A stretch of 9,760 nt of DNA from Ileibacterium sp. (GCA_021443945.1 JABUSF010000010.1:93094-102853); one strand, 5' to 3'. Counted from the stretch's first letter, positions 1 to 6,984 are shown. Translations and numbers: made by a program. The notes: a model not told the origin generated them from the sequence alone.

Positions 1-567
1 CTTCAGGCAGTTCAGCCGGTTTTCCAAACGCATTTCCGGAGGATGCAGCCGGGAGTAATGGACAGAATCCGCTGTTTCATGCCGAAGCAGATACCGGTTG
101 GCACCGGCCGCAAACAATTTTTCATAAAACTCTCTGGAACATTCTCCCACAGCGACCGTAATCGCGCAGTCGCTGAATTCTTGGCGCATGCTTTGAATCA
201 GATGAAGAAAGGCATCGGAAGCAGACCATCCCCCTTCGCCGCTTTGAAGGACGAAAGTCCGAAATCCAAGCTCATACCCTTCCCGGCAGCAATGGAGAAT
301 TTCTTCCTCGCTCAGCCGGTACCTGACCGGTCTGGAGTTGGATTTTCGAATCCCGCAGTAATAGCAGTCGTTTTGGCAGATGTTGGAAAACTCAATCAGT
401 CCTCTGAAAAAGACCTGGTTTCCAAAATTCTGGCGGGTCAGCTGTGCAGCGATTTGTCTGGCATACTGAAAGTCTTCCTCGTCAAAGGTACAAAACAGCT
501 GCACCCATTGATCCTGTTCAAGCCTTTTAGACTTGTTTAACAAATCGATTAGCTCTTTGTTTGTCAT
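1..567 (-). CDS. hydE: [FeFe]-hydrogenase H-cluster maturase HydE, N-terminal part (cut by the window edge)
   Basis: Radical SAM enzyme that works with HydF and HydG to build the two-iron subcluster of [FeFe]-hydrogenase in the cytoplasm. The first 189 residues are present; family members are about 350, so roughly half is missing beyond position 1. The cluster-binding CxxxCxxC motif is CQNDCYYCG, with cysteines near residues 64, 68 and 71. It is followed by LQSGEGG near residue 107 and by the HydE-type segments YLLRHETA and ENRLNCL near the edge, which separate it from biotin synthase. An in-frame ATG at 579 would add four residues, but GGAG lies only one base before it. The ATG at 567 has GGGGTGG just upstream, so I prefer 567. 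The gene lies downstream of a TM1266-family gene and immediately after an intrinsic terminator (594-626). The family call is firm; the exact start is less so. Confidence 0.9.
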   Translation of the reverse strand, partial: MTNKELIDLLNKSKRLEQDQWVQLFCTFDEEDFQYARQIAAQLTRQNFGNQVFFRGLIEFSNICQNDCYYCGIRKSNSRPVRYRLSEEEILHCCREGYELGFRTFVLQSGEGGWSASDAFLHLIQSMRQEFSDCAITVAVGECSREFYEKLFAAGANRYLLRHETADSVHYSRLHPPEMRLENRLNCLK

Positions 568-593
568 AAACCACCCCATTCTCCGAAAAGCCG

Positions 594-626
594 AAAAAAA
601 CCGCAGCACCAAAATGGATACGGCGG
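594..626 (-). terminator. Intrinsic terminator directly upstream of hydE (possible attenuator)
   Basis: On the minus strand a GC-rich hairpin has arms CCGCCGTATCC and GGTGCTGCGG, with one mismatch, one wobble and one bulged base, and an ATTTT loop. Seven T residues follow. It starts at the base after the stop codon of an 11-codon open frame and ends 14 to 27 nt before the two candidate hydE starts. It could simply end the TM1266-family transcript. However, little space remains for another promoter, so hydE expression probably depends on passing this site. Confidence 0.7.
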
Positions 627-662
627 TCAGGCAGTATAAAAACTTGTTTCCATAAACCGCAT
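627..662 (-). CDS. Candidate 11-residue leader peptide upstream of hydE
   Basis: A short open frame, MRFMETSFYTA, ends in TGA at 627-629. It has a good ribosome binding site, GAGGTG at 674-669, six bases before the ATG. Its stop codon abuts the hairpin of the terminator at 594-626. That layout is typical of leader peptides whose translation affects terminator folding, but the sequence shows no run of a single amino acid that would name a signal. A nearby CACCT (around 693-697) could pair with AGGTG and hide the ribosome binding site. Whether it is translated is inference; chance occurrence is possible. Confidence 0.35.
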   Translation of the reverse strand: MRFMETSFYTA

Positions 663-728
663 ATCTTTCACCTCAAAACGAATTTCGGTGTCAGGTGTGC
701 CTGTTCTTTTTGTCTTCCAATGTTTCTT

Positions 729-974
729 TTATGCTTTGGAAAAAGCAGCCTTGGCAGTAATCCCATCAATTCTTCCCAGAGAACCGGTCAGAGCATTGAT
801 GACGTTCTGCGGAGCATCAATCACCACGGATACGATGCTGATTTGTTTAGGCTTATAGGGAATGCCCATTCGGCCGATGATCCACTCTGCATACTCATGA
901 AGAACATGATTGAGAATCTCTGCCGAGTCCATGTTTTCAACAATAATGCTGATGACAGCTACCCGAGTCTCCAT
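729..974 (-). CDS. TM1266 family protein, putative iron-only hydrogenase system regulator
   Basis: Small protein of 81 residues resembling Thermotoga TM1266, a family found beside hydE, hydF and hydG genes and described as a putative regulator of the iron-only hydrogenase system. Matching features are the N-terminal strand METRVAVISIIVE, the central H-x-x-AEWIIGRMGIPY stretch, and the C-terminal ALTGSLGRIDGITAK segment, which fits a small ferredoxin-like (ACT/NikR-type) fold. No DNA-binding motif is visible, so its mode of action is unknown. The ribosome binding site AAGGAGG at 989-983 with about 8 nt spacing makes the start secure. It lies 150 nt upstream of hydE on the same strand, and the intervening leader carries a short open frame and a terminator. 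The hydE neighbour supports the assignment. Confidence 0.85.
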   Translation of the reverse strand: METRVAVISIIVENMDSAEILNHVLHEYAEWIIGRMGIPYKPKQISIVSVVIDAPQNVINALTGSLGRIDGITAKAAFSKA

Positions 975-1005
975 GTGTTGTTCCTCCTTGGAAAACTACA
1001 GACTC

Positions 1006-1034
1006 ATTTTGTTACTTTTTAAAAGGAATCACAA
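1006..1034 (-). promoter_or_regulatory. Possible promoter of the TM1266-family gene
   Basis: TTGTGA at 1034-1029 and CAAAAT at 1011-1006 are spaced by 17 bp, each matching four of six consensus bases. The site lies between the terminator of the upstream SPFH gene and the ribosome binding site at 989. It is a weak match, supported mainly by position. Confidence 0.3.
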
Positions 1035-1077
1035 CAGGAAAAATAGAGCCCTTCTTTTGCCGGAAAACGGATCCATA

Positions 1078-1127
1078 AAGAAAAACGGATGAAGATCCAC
1101 AGCAATTGCCTGCAGGTATCATCCGTT
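1078..1127 (-). terminator. Intrinsic terminator of the SPFH gene
   Basis: A perfect 9-bp stem pairs AACGGATGA with TCATCCGTT (plus-strand positions 1084-1092 and 1119-1127). The inner loop of 26 nt contains GCAATTGC and can fold further. On the minus strand TTTTT then CTTT follow. It lies 18 nt past the SPFH stop codon. Confidence 0.75.
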
Positions 1128-1144
1128 TCGTTTAAATTTTGAAA

Positions 1145-2353
1145 TTATTGTTTCGTTCCGCAGTTCGGGCAGAATTTTGTGCCGGCTTCCAGTTTGGTGC
1201 CGCAGTTGGAGCAGAACTTGGCTGCTGGAGCGGCTGGTTTTGGTGTGCCGCAGTTGGAGCAGAAGTTGCCGGAATTGGTTGTCTGGCAGCTTGGGCAAAT
1301 CCAGGATCCGACAGCGGCTGCAGGAGCTTCCTGAGGCTGTACGGAAGAAGACTGCTGCTGTTCCATCTTTTTGGCCAGCAGATCACCGGCATTGAAAGCG
1401 CCGCCTCCAGCCATATTCATACCCATAAAACCGTTCACAGCACCAGCTGCATTTTTGCCGGCGGACTGCATGGCCTGATTCTGGGCATTGATCATCGATC
1501 CAAGAGCCATATCCGCATTGGAGAGGGTTTTGGCATTTTCCAGTTCCATCACCCGCTGCGCATCGGAAGGAGAAAGCTCCGGTGTTAAGGACACTTTCAG
1601 CAGTTCAATTCCCCTGGAATTGAGCCAGTCTGCACCCAGTTCTTCGTTGAGCGCTTGGGCAATGTCCGTATCATGGAGATAAATGTCCTGGTATCCATTG
1701 ACGCAAAGCGGAGCAATCTTGGCAATGGCAGAAGCGATCTTTGGCATCATTTCTGCTTTCAGCTGTCCGGTAATATCTTCCTTGCGGTACTTTTTCGTTG
1801 GATCCATAAGCAAGTTTTCGTAGAAGGCAGCCGGGTTGGAAATTCGGAACGTATAGTAACCGTGGGCTCCCAGCATCAGACGGGTTCCAAGATACTTGTC
1901 GATGAATGGAATTTTTCCAATTCCCACTGGATTTTCTGTGATTTCCTTTAAATTCACATAGACCAGATTCATTGTATTTGGAGAACCGCCGCCAAATGTG
2001 AACCGTTCTTTCACCATTTTCCAGACGTTGCCCCATTCCTTGAGACCGCCGGTCAGCAGGGATGGTTCCAGGCTGGAATCGTAAATGTACTGTCCAGTTC
2101 CTTCTTCACTGTCAGCAATGATAAAATCATGGACTTTTCCATTTTCAATCAGCAGTGCTGCCTGATTGATTCCAACGTTGAATACGGAACCGTCCGTAAT
2201 GACATCATAAGACCCTTTATTGGAACCGCGGCTTACTTTTTCTGCAGGAGCAGCCAGGACATCATTGCTCATGCCATCTGCGCGGAAACTTTCTTTTGGC
2301 TGTTCTTCATAAGCAGAACGTGCAGCCCCAAGACCCCATTTAAGAATTCCCAT
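1145..2353 (-). CDS. SPFH domain protein (YdjI-like) with two C-terminal zinc ribbons
   Basis: A 402-residue protein of the SPFH/band-7 group often annotated as virion core protein-like and related to Bacillus YdjI, which acts with PspA-type proteins in membrane stress. The SPFH region covers roughly residues 25 to 260, with LGAHGYYTFRI near 161. A helical Ala/Glu-rich stretch follows to about 300, then a Gly/Met/Ala-rich linker. The C-terminal end has two four-cysteine knuckle sets, C353/C356/C365/C368 and C381/C384/C395/C398, each with a CSNCG-type motif; these should bind zinc. No N-terminal membrane helix is obvious, so membrane contact may be peripheral. The ribosome binding site GGAGG lies seven bases before ATG. 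It seems monocistronic, with its own extended -10 promoter and terminator, and no PspA gene is visible. The domain call is firm; the cellular role is inferred. Confidence 0.85.
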   Translation of the reverse strand: MGILKWGLGAARSAYEEQPKESFRADGMSNDVLAAPAEKVSRGSNKGSYDVITDGSVFNVGINQAALLIENGKVHDFIIADSEEGTGQYIYDSSLEPSLLTGGLKEWGNVWKMVKERFTFGGGSPNTMNLVYVNLKEITENPVGIGKIPFIDKYLGTRLMLGAHGYYTFRISNPAAFYENLLMDPTKKYRKEDITGQLKAEMMPKIASAIAKIAPLCVNGYQDIYLHDTDIAQALNEELGADWLNSRGIELLKVSLTPELSPSDAQRVMELENAKTLSNADMALGSMINAQNQAMQSAGKNAAGAVNGFMGMNMAGGGAFNAGDLLAKKMEQQQSSSVQPQEAPAAAVGSWICPSCQTTNSGNFCSNCGTPKPAAPAAKFCSNCGTKLEAGTKFCPNCGTKQ

Positions 2354-2401
2354 ATATTTTCCTCCGTCAGACTCCGCAGAGCCTGCTTCATAATTGAGAT
2401 G

Positions 2402-2410
2402 ATTATATCA
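2402..2410 (-). promoter_or_regulatory. Extended -10 promoter of the SPFH gene
   Basis: TGATATAAT on the minus strand contains a perfect TATAAT with the TGn extension. No good -35 box lies 16 to 18 bp upstream, which fits an extended -10 promoter. It is about 50 bp before the ATG at 2353. Confidence 0.65.
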
Positions 2411-2509
2411 TAAGCCTTTTGAAGACGATCAGACATGCGGGGTTTTGAACACAACATGAACTTTTTATGCATAACAGGTCAGCCGGCCAAGGAAGGTATG
2501 CCTCCAAAT

Positions 2510-2536
2510 AAAAAACGGACCCTAATGAGATCCGCT
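2510..2536 (-). terminator. Intrinsic terminator overlapping the end of the fic gene
   Basis: Minus-strand arms AGCGGATC and GGTCCGTT form an 8-bp stem with two wobble pairs around a 7-nt loop that holds the fic stop codon TAG. A run of six T residues overlaps and follows the arm. It should separate fic from the SPFH gene. Confidence 0.7.
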
Positions 2537-3478
2537 CTTCTTCTGTTTTTTCCTTTTTCCTGCTGTTAAAGACTTTTCCAGTGTGTTTTCCAGATTTTTT
2601 GAAATCAGCCGGATCATAGCCCCTGCTTCATGAGTCAATAGAAACTCATTCATGGCTTTCTCATATTCCGGCTGCTGCTTCAAACTGATTGTGATCGGAG
2701 GATATCCGTTCTGCATCAGTTCCAGGTTCATCAGCATGCGTCCCACTCGACCGTTTCCATCCGTAAAGGGATGAATTCCTTCAAATTCCAAGTGAAAACG
2801 CGCAATCCGCTCAATTGGGTGCATCACTTTTTTTCGCTGCGTATTGATATTCAGCAAATCATTCATTCTCGGTTCCATCAAATCCAGATAGACTGGGGTG
2901 TTGGAAGCTCCCTTGATCCGGACTTTTACTCTGCGGTATTTGCCCTTTTCATCGGGATCGTTGATCATCATCAATGAATGTATGTTGCGGATAATATTCT
3001 GAGTCAGCATTTTGCGTTCCGCAGAACATTCCAGAATGTAATTCCATGCATCTTTTGTTCCGATCACATCGATATGTTCCTGAAGAGAATGTCCGGGACA
3101 GACATCTCCCTTTAAAACCTTTTCCACTTCCGGCTGGCTCAGCGTGTTGCCCTCTAACGCATTGCTGTCAAAAATGAAGCGGTTCGCAAAAGCATTTATG
3201 GTGTTCTGTCCGGGATGCTGTATTTCTTCTGGCTGTTCCGCCAGCATTCCCTTCAGAAAATCAAGCCTTGTAAAATCGTTGTAATGCATGGAACTGGCAT
3301 GTTTGGACCGCTTCGAACGCTCATCCAAAGGCTTCTCAGTTCCGTCTGGTATCAGATAACGCCGTCCTTGCTGAATGATGCCCCTGATTCTTCCCTGAGA
3401 ACACAGAAAACGGACACGACGATCAGAAATTCCCCATTTTTTTGAGGCTTCCAGTACCGTCATGTATTTCATCGGCAT
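2522..3478 (-). CDS. Fic family AMP-transferase with N-terminal helix-turn-helix and inhibitory motif
   Basis: A 318-residue Fic/DOC protein, expected to transfer AMP from ATP onto a hydroxyl side chain of a target protein. The catalytic motif HPFTDGNGRVGR covers residues 236-247, with His236 as the base and intact anion-binding Gly and Arg residues. The inhibitory motif SNALEGN at 105-111 fits (S/T)xxxE(G/N), placing it among Fic proteins whose inhibitory helix is within the same chain; no separate antitoxin is needed and none is seen. Residues 1-45 (VLEASKKWGISDRRVRF, then GRRYLIP) resemble a MerR/excisionase-type helix-turn-helix. The tail is very basic (KRKKQKK). Starts at residues 1 and 3 are both reachable from GGAAGG; residue 1 has about 4 nt spacing and residue 3 about 10. 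Target unknown. Confidence 0.88.
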   Translation of the reverse strand: MPMKYMTVLEASKKWGISDRRVRFLCSQGRIRGIIQQGRRYLIPDGTEKPLDERSKRSKHASSMHYNDFTRLDFLKGMLAEQPEEIQHPGQNTINAFANRFIFDSNALEGNTLSQPEVEKVLKGDVCPGHSLQEHIDVIGTKDAWNYILECSAERKMLTQNIIRNIHSLMMINDPDEKGKYRRVKVRIKGASNTPVYLDLMEPRMNDLLNINTQRKKVMHPIERIARFHLEFEGIHPFTDGNGRVGRMLMNLELMQNGYPPITISLKQQPEYEKAMNEFLLTHEAGAMIRLISKNLENTLEKSLTAGKRKKQKKSGSH

Positions 3479-3503
3479 CAGACCTTCCTAATTGGCTATT
3501 TGT

Positions 3504-3512
3504 ATTATAGCA
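3504..3512 (-). promoter_or_regulatory. Extended -10 promoter of fic
   Basis: TGCTATAAT on the minus strand carries perfect TATAAT plus TGn. No convincing -35 box precedes it. The predicted transcript would start about 20 nt before the fic ATG at 3478, leaving just room for the AGGAAGG ribosome binding site. Confidence 0.65.
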
Positions 3513-3563
3513 ACATCCAGCGGAACAAATGGGTTCTATAACCTTAAAAAATGAAGCCTTAGA

Positions 3564-3598
3564 TTTATGAAATGTTCCGATAAGGAAAATGTCATAAA
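3564..3598. repeat. 35-nt imperfect inverted repeat upstream of fic
   Basis: Arms at 3564-3578 (TTTATGAAATGTTCC) and 3584-3598 (GGAAAATGTCATAAA) pair at 13 of 15 positions around the 5-nt spacer GATAA. No T-run follows on either strand directly, so it does not look like an intrinsic terminator. It lies between the end of msrA and the fic promoter, about 50 bp upstream of the -10 box. It could be an operator or a structured element; function unknown. Confidence 0.6.
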
Positions 3599-3673
3599 CT
3601 AAATGATGCAATTTCCAATCAAGGGAATAAGCAGTCATTGCGTTTCGCGTCACCTATGCTTTGAGCAGGCTGC

Positions 3674-3722
3674 AAAAAAAGGATTCAAAAAAGTCCTGAC
3701 AGTTTCAAAGTCTGAAGAATCC
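3674..3722 (-). terminator. Possible terminator of msrA
   Basis: Minus-strand arms GGATTC (3722-3717) and GAATCC (3686-3681) form a 6-bp stem around a 30-nt loop, followed by seven T residues. The large loop makes it a weaker candidate than the others, but it sits at the expected place, about 37 nt after the msrA stop codon. Confidence 0.4.
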
Positions 3723-3758
3723 CTCCCTGTCTGGTCAATCAAATCCAGAACTTTGTCT

Positions 3759-4295
3759 TTAAATCAACGCCTTCAAAGAAGGATAAGCCTGCAGGACGTT
3801 TTCAAGTTCGGGCAGCTGATGACCGCTTAAGAGGGGTTTTGGCAGATGACAGTATCCCTGCGGATTCTTGTCGAGATATTTTTGATGATAATCCTCCGCC
3901 ACAATGAAATGCTTTAAGGGTTCCGATTCCACCGCAATGGGTCTGGCATAATGCTTCTGCAGATCCCCAATCATGGCTTTGGCAATGGCTTCCTGCTGTC
4001 TGCTGATGGTATAAATGCCGGTGCGGTAGTTGATTCCAACGTCATTTCCCTGCCGGTTTAAAGAGACTGGATCGATCACTTCAAACAGGACGGCAATCAG
4101 CTGAGCACAAGAGACCGAATCCGGATATTCAATTCGAACCGCCTCGGTATGTCCGCTGCCGGCACACACCTGCTGGTAGGTTGCCGTTTCGGTCAAACCG
4201 TTGGCATATCCAACTTCTGTTTTCAGGCCGTCAAACTGGCTGAAGAACTTTTCTATTCCCCAGAAGCATCCGCCTGCCAGAACAATTTCTTTCAT
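3759..4295 (-). CDS. msrA: Peptide-methionine (S)-S-oxide reductase MsrA
   Basis: Reduces the S-epimer of methionine sulfoxide in proteins, using thioredoxin to regenerate its cysteine; a cytoplasmic oxidative-damage repair enzyme. The 178-residue length is typical. The catalytic motif GGCFWG places the nucleophile at Cys10. GHTEAV near residue 49 supplies the conserved Glu, and NRQGNDVGINYRT at 80-92 holds the Asp and Tyr that bind the sulfoxide. Cys149 in GYCHL is the likely resolving cysteine. The family's usual HDPT-like element reads IDPV here. I chose the ATG at 4295 because AAGGAG lies six bases before it and the family starts close to GGCFWG; an ATG nine codons upstream lies inside the preceding terminator. 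No MsrB gene or domain is seen nearby. Confidence 0.93.
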   Translation of the reverse strand: MKEIVLAGGCFWGIEKFFSQFDGLKTEVGYANGLTETATYQQVCAGSGHTEAVRIEYPDSVSCAQLIAVLFEVIDPVSLNRQGNDVGINYRTGIYTISRQQEAIAKAMIGDLQKHYARPIAVESEPLKHFIVAEDYHQKYLDKNPQGYCHLPKPLLSGHQLPELENVLQAYPSLKALI

Positions 4296-4309
4296 AACCT
4301 TCTCCTTTG

Positions 4310-4340
4310 AAAAAAAGCCCATCCGGTTAAGACAGGCTTT
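4310..4340 (-). terminator. Intrinsic terminator between the HU gene and msrA
   Basis: Minus-strand arms AAAGCCTGTC (4340-4331) and GATGGGCTTT (4323-4314) form a 10-bp stem with two wobble pairs around a 7-nt loop. The T-run covers 4316-4310. It ends the cmk-der-gpsA-HU operon. Its T-run lies almost against the msrA ribosome binding site, leaving no room for an msrA promoter downstream. Confidence 0.8.
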
Positions 4341-4363
4341 GATCTTTCTTTTTGCGGGACGTT

Positions 4364-4672
4364 TTAGTCGTCCTCAATGTCCATACCGGCATTGCATCTG
4401 CGTTTCAGTGTCTGAGATGGCTTGTACTTTGGAAGCTTGGTAGCCGGAATTTCCATTCTTTCTTTGGTGACCGGATTAATGCCCATGCGGCTTTTGCGGT
4501 CAAAAATAACAAATTTGCCAAATCCGTGGATATCAACAACCCCGCCGGATTCCAGAGCCTGAGACATCTCTTCGAAAATCTGATTGACGATTGCAGCTGC
4601 ATCTTGAGTTGTCATTTTTTGCTCCGCTGCAATGGATACAGCCAGAGAGTCTCTGTTAACAAATTTTGCCAT
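4364..4672 (-). CDS. HU family histone-like DNA-binding protein
   Basis: Small dimeric protein that bends and packs DNA. The 102-residue sequence has the N-terminal helical dimer part (residues 1-45), the GFGKF turn at 50-54, and the DNA-gripping beta arm with GINP at 64-67; Pro67 corresponds to the residue that wedges between base pairs. The core ends in KYKPSQTLKRRC, close to the family signature. It runs about ten residues past the usual 90, and the added tail (MDIEDD) is acidic. It starts three bases after the gpsA stop, with GAGGG at the end of gpsA as ribosome binding site, so it is probably coupled to gpsA. An HU gene (hbs) also lies downstream of der and gpsA in Bacillus subtilis. HU versus an IHF-like member is not separable here. 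Confidence 0.9.
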   Translation of the reverse strand: MAKFVNRDSLAVSIAAEQKMTTQDAAAIVNQIFEEMSQALESGGVVDIHGFGKFVIFDRKSRMGINPVTKERMEIPATKLPKYKPSQTLKRRCNAGMDIEDD

Positions 4673-4675
4673 AGA

Positions 4676-5671
4676 TTAAAATTCCCTCTTTAAATCCCTC
4701 AGCATCAGATCGTTGGCGCAAAGAGCCGGCTCTTTGCCTTCGTACAGAATCTGATACACCTCTTCACAGATTGGCATATCGATTCCTTTTTCAGCAGCCA
4801 GTTCATGAACGATCTTGGCTGTACGGATCCCTTCTGTCGTTTTCTTATTTGTTTCGAGGAAATGCTTTACATCGTTTTCTTTTCCGATGGTGTATCCGGC
4901 CTGGAAGTTTCTGGAGTTTTCAGAAGAACATGTGACGATTAAGTCCCCTACGCCGGTCAGTCCAATAAAGGTCTGGGGACGCCCGCCAAATTCCATGCCG
5001 AAACGAATCATTTCCTGCAGTCCGCGGGTAATTAAAGCAGCTCTTGTATTGTCCTTGTATCCCAACCCGGCAATGATGCCGCTGGCAATAGCCATAACGT
5101 TTTTGACGGCCGCACCCAGTTCGGATCCGATCTCATCATCTCCGGTGTAAATTCTCAGGTAGTCATTGGAGAAAAGGTTCTGAACGGTTTTGGCGTCCTC
5201 TTCCTTTTGGCTGACGGCATCAATGCTGGTCAGCTGTCTTTCCACCACTTCTTCAGCATGGCTTGGCCCAATCAGAGACACCACACTGGAAAGCTTTTCA
5301 GGATCCATCACACGGCGGATGGCCACTGACATTCTTTCGTTTGTTTCCGGATGGAATCCTTTGGCTACGTTTACAACAATGACTGGATGATCGACCAGAT
5401 CGTTGATCTGTTTGGCAACACTTCCAATGGCAATGGACGGAACCGCCAGCAGAATGATCTCTGCGTCTTTGACGGCGTTCAAATCGGAGGTTGCCTTCAG
5501 ATCCGGGTTCAGGTCTGTTTCAGGAAAAAACACACTGTTTTTGTGATTTTCATTGATGTCTTTGACCTGATTCTCATCAATCCCGTACAAAATAACATCC
5601 TGATTGTTGTCGGCAAGGACTTGTGCCAGAGCTGTGCCCCAGCTGCCGCTGCCTATTACTGCTGTTTTCAT
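4676..5671 (-). CDS. gpsA: NAD(P)H-dependent glycerol-3-phosphate dehydrogenase GpsA
   Basis: Reduces dihydroxyacetone phosphate to sn-glycerol 3-phosphate, the backbone for phospholipid synthesis, in the cytoplasm. With the ATG at 5671 it has 331 residues, normal for the family. The Rossmann motif GSGSWGTA is at 7-14. Lys190 in GAAVKNVMAIASG is the expected catalytic lysine. NTRAAL at 208-213, GLTGVGDLIVTCSS at 237-250 and SRN at 253-255 complete the substrate and cofactor site. A TTG at 5683 in the same frame overlaps the der stop codon and would add four residues. Neither start has a strong ribosome binding site, so translation probably depends on re-initiation after der. I favour ATG because the family begins right before the Rossmann strand. 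Confidence 0.95.
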   Translation of the reverse strand: MKTAVIGSGSWGTALAQVLADNNQDVILYGIDENQVKDINENHKNSVFFPETDLNPDLKATSDLNAVKDAEIILLAVPSIAIGSVAKQINDLVDHPVIVVNVAKGFHPETNERMSVAIRRVMDPEKLSSVVSLIGPSHAEEVVERQLTSIDAVSQKEEDAKTVQNLFSNDYLRIYTGDDEIGSELGAAVKNVMAIASGIIAGLGYKDNTRAALITRGLQEMIRFGMEFGGRPQTFIGLTGVGDLIVTCSSENSRNFQAGYTIGKENDVKHFLETNKKTTEGIRTAKIVHELAAEKGIDMPICEEVYQILYEGKEPALCANDLMLRDLKREF

Positions 5672-5679
5672 CTTATAAA

Positions 5680-6984
5680 TCAACGCTTTCTTGCCGTAAT
5701 TTTAATCGGCGTTCCAATAAATCCGAACGCTTCTCTCAGCTTATTTTCAATATATCTTGCATAAGAGAAATGAAGCAGTTCCGGATCATTTACGAACAAA
5801 ACAATATGGGGAGGCTGAACCGCTACCTGGCTGGCATAGTAAATGCGCAGCTGACGTCCTCTCTGGGACTTTGGCGGGTTCATCATCTGAGCATCCAGAA
5901 CCACGTCGTTCAGAACATTTGTTGGAATGCGCAGAGTGCAGGCTTCATGAACCTGGTCGATTAATGGAATCAAATTCTGAACTTTTGCACCTGTCAAAGC
6001 GGAAACGAAAGCCACAGGAGCATAATCCAGGTATTTAAAGGAATCACGAATTTTCTTGGTGATTTCATTCATTGTTTTGTCGTTTTTTTCAACGGCATCC
6101 CATTTGTTGTAGACAATAATGACGCCTTTTCCGGCATCATGGGCAATTCCTGCCACATGCTTGTCCTGATCCAGGATGCCGCGGGTTCCGTCAATCAGAA
6201 ACAGGCATACGTCGGCCCGGTCGATTGCAGAAACCGCACGCAGTACGGAGTATTTTTCTACGTTTTCATAAACTTTGCCCCGCTTGCGCATACCGGCAGT
6301 GTCAATAATGACGTATTCTCTGCCGTCATACGTAAAAGGTGTATCCACCGCATCCCGGGTGGTGCCTTCTACATTGGATACAATGGCTCTGTCTTCATGA
6401 AGGATGGCGTTGGTCAAAGAGCTTTTTCCAACGTTTGGACGGCCGATGACGCAGAATGTAGTCATTCCGTCATATCCCTTCATTTTTTTGTCCGGCAGCT
6501 TTTCAATGATCTGGTCGAGGACTTCTGCAATTCCCTGACCATGAGCCGCACTGATTGGATAGGGATCGCCAATGCCAAGCTGATAAAAATCATACACACC
6601 CATCCGCAGGTTTTCGTTGTCGGATTTGTTGACGGCCAAAACCACTGGTTTGCCGGATTTGTTCAGCTTGCGGGCAATGGCGATGTCATCGTTGGTAACC
6701 CCTTCTGCTGCAGACGTTAAAAAGAGAACAACATCGGCTTCATCAATGGCGATATCCACCTGCATATTGATTTCATCTCCGAAATCCTGGTCTTCCACCT
6801 GAATTCCACCGGTGTCAATCAGCCAGAATTCCTGTGTCAGCCATTCGGCCAGTCCATAAATTCTGTCGCGGGTGACACCAGGCATATCATCGACGATAGA
6901 TTTTCTTTCCCCGATCAGGCGGTTGAATACAGTTGATTTGCCAACATTTGGCCGGCCAACGATGGCCACAGTTCCTCGAATCAT
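5680..6984 (-). CDS. der: Ribosome assembly GTPase Der (EngA)
   Basis: Essential GTPase with two tandem G domains that acts late in 50S subunit assembly. The 434 residues match family length. The first G domain has GRPNVGKS at 10-17, DTGG at 57-60 and NKSD at 119-122. The second has GRPNVGKS at 181-188, DTAG at 228-231 and NKWD at 293-296. A KH-like domain fills about 350-434 and ends in the basic ARKR. The ATG overlaps the cmk stop codon (ATGA), with AAGGAG just upstream, so the two are translationally coupled. All motifs are intact. Confidence 0.97.
   Translation of the reverse strand: MIRGTVAIVGRPNVGKSTVFNRLIGERKSIVDDMPGVTRDRIYGLAEWLTQEFWLIDTGGIQVEDQDFGDEINMQVDIAIDEADVVLFLTSAAEGVTNDDIAIARKLNKSGKPVVLAVNKSDNENLRMGVYDFYQLGIGDPYPISAAHGQGIAEVLDQIIEKLPDKKMKGYDGMTTFCVIGRPNVGKSSLTNAILHEDRAIVSNVEGTTRDAVDTPFTYDGREYVIIDTAGMRKRGKVYENVEKYSVLRAVSAIDRADVCLFLIDGTRGILDQDKHVAGIAHDAGKGVIIVYNKWDAVEKNDKTMNEITKKIRDSFKYLDYAPVAFVSALTGAKVQNLIPLIDQVHEACTLRIPTNVLNDVVLDAQMMNPPKSQRGRQLRIYYASQVAVQPPHIVLFVNDPELLHFSYARYIENKLREAFGFIGTPIKITARKR

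Noticed and set aside
2269..2472. 67-codon minus-strand open frame spanning the SPFH start
   Set aside because: It overlaps the SPFH promoter and N-terminus in another frame, with no ribosome binding site of note.
3423..3653. 76-codon minus-strand open frame overlapping the fic start
   Set aside because: It overlaps the fic promoter and N-terminus in another frame, has no clear ribosome binding site and resembles nothing I know.
4357..4373. Short hairpin GGACG/CGTCC around the HU stop codon
   Set aside because: Only five base pairs and no T-run follows; the real terminator is the stronger one at 4310-4340.
6139..6720. Plus-strand open frame of 193 codons
   Set aside because: It lies entirely antisense to der, whose motifs are all intact on the other strand.
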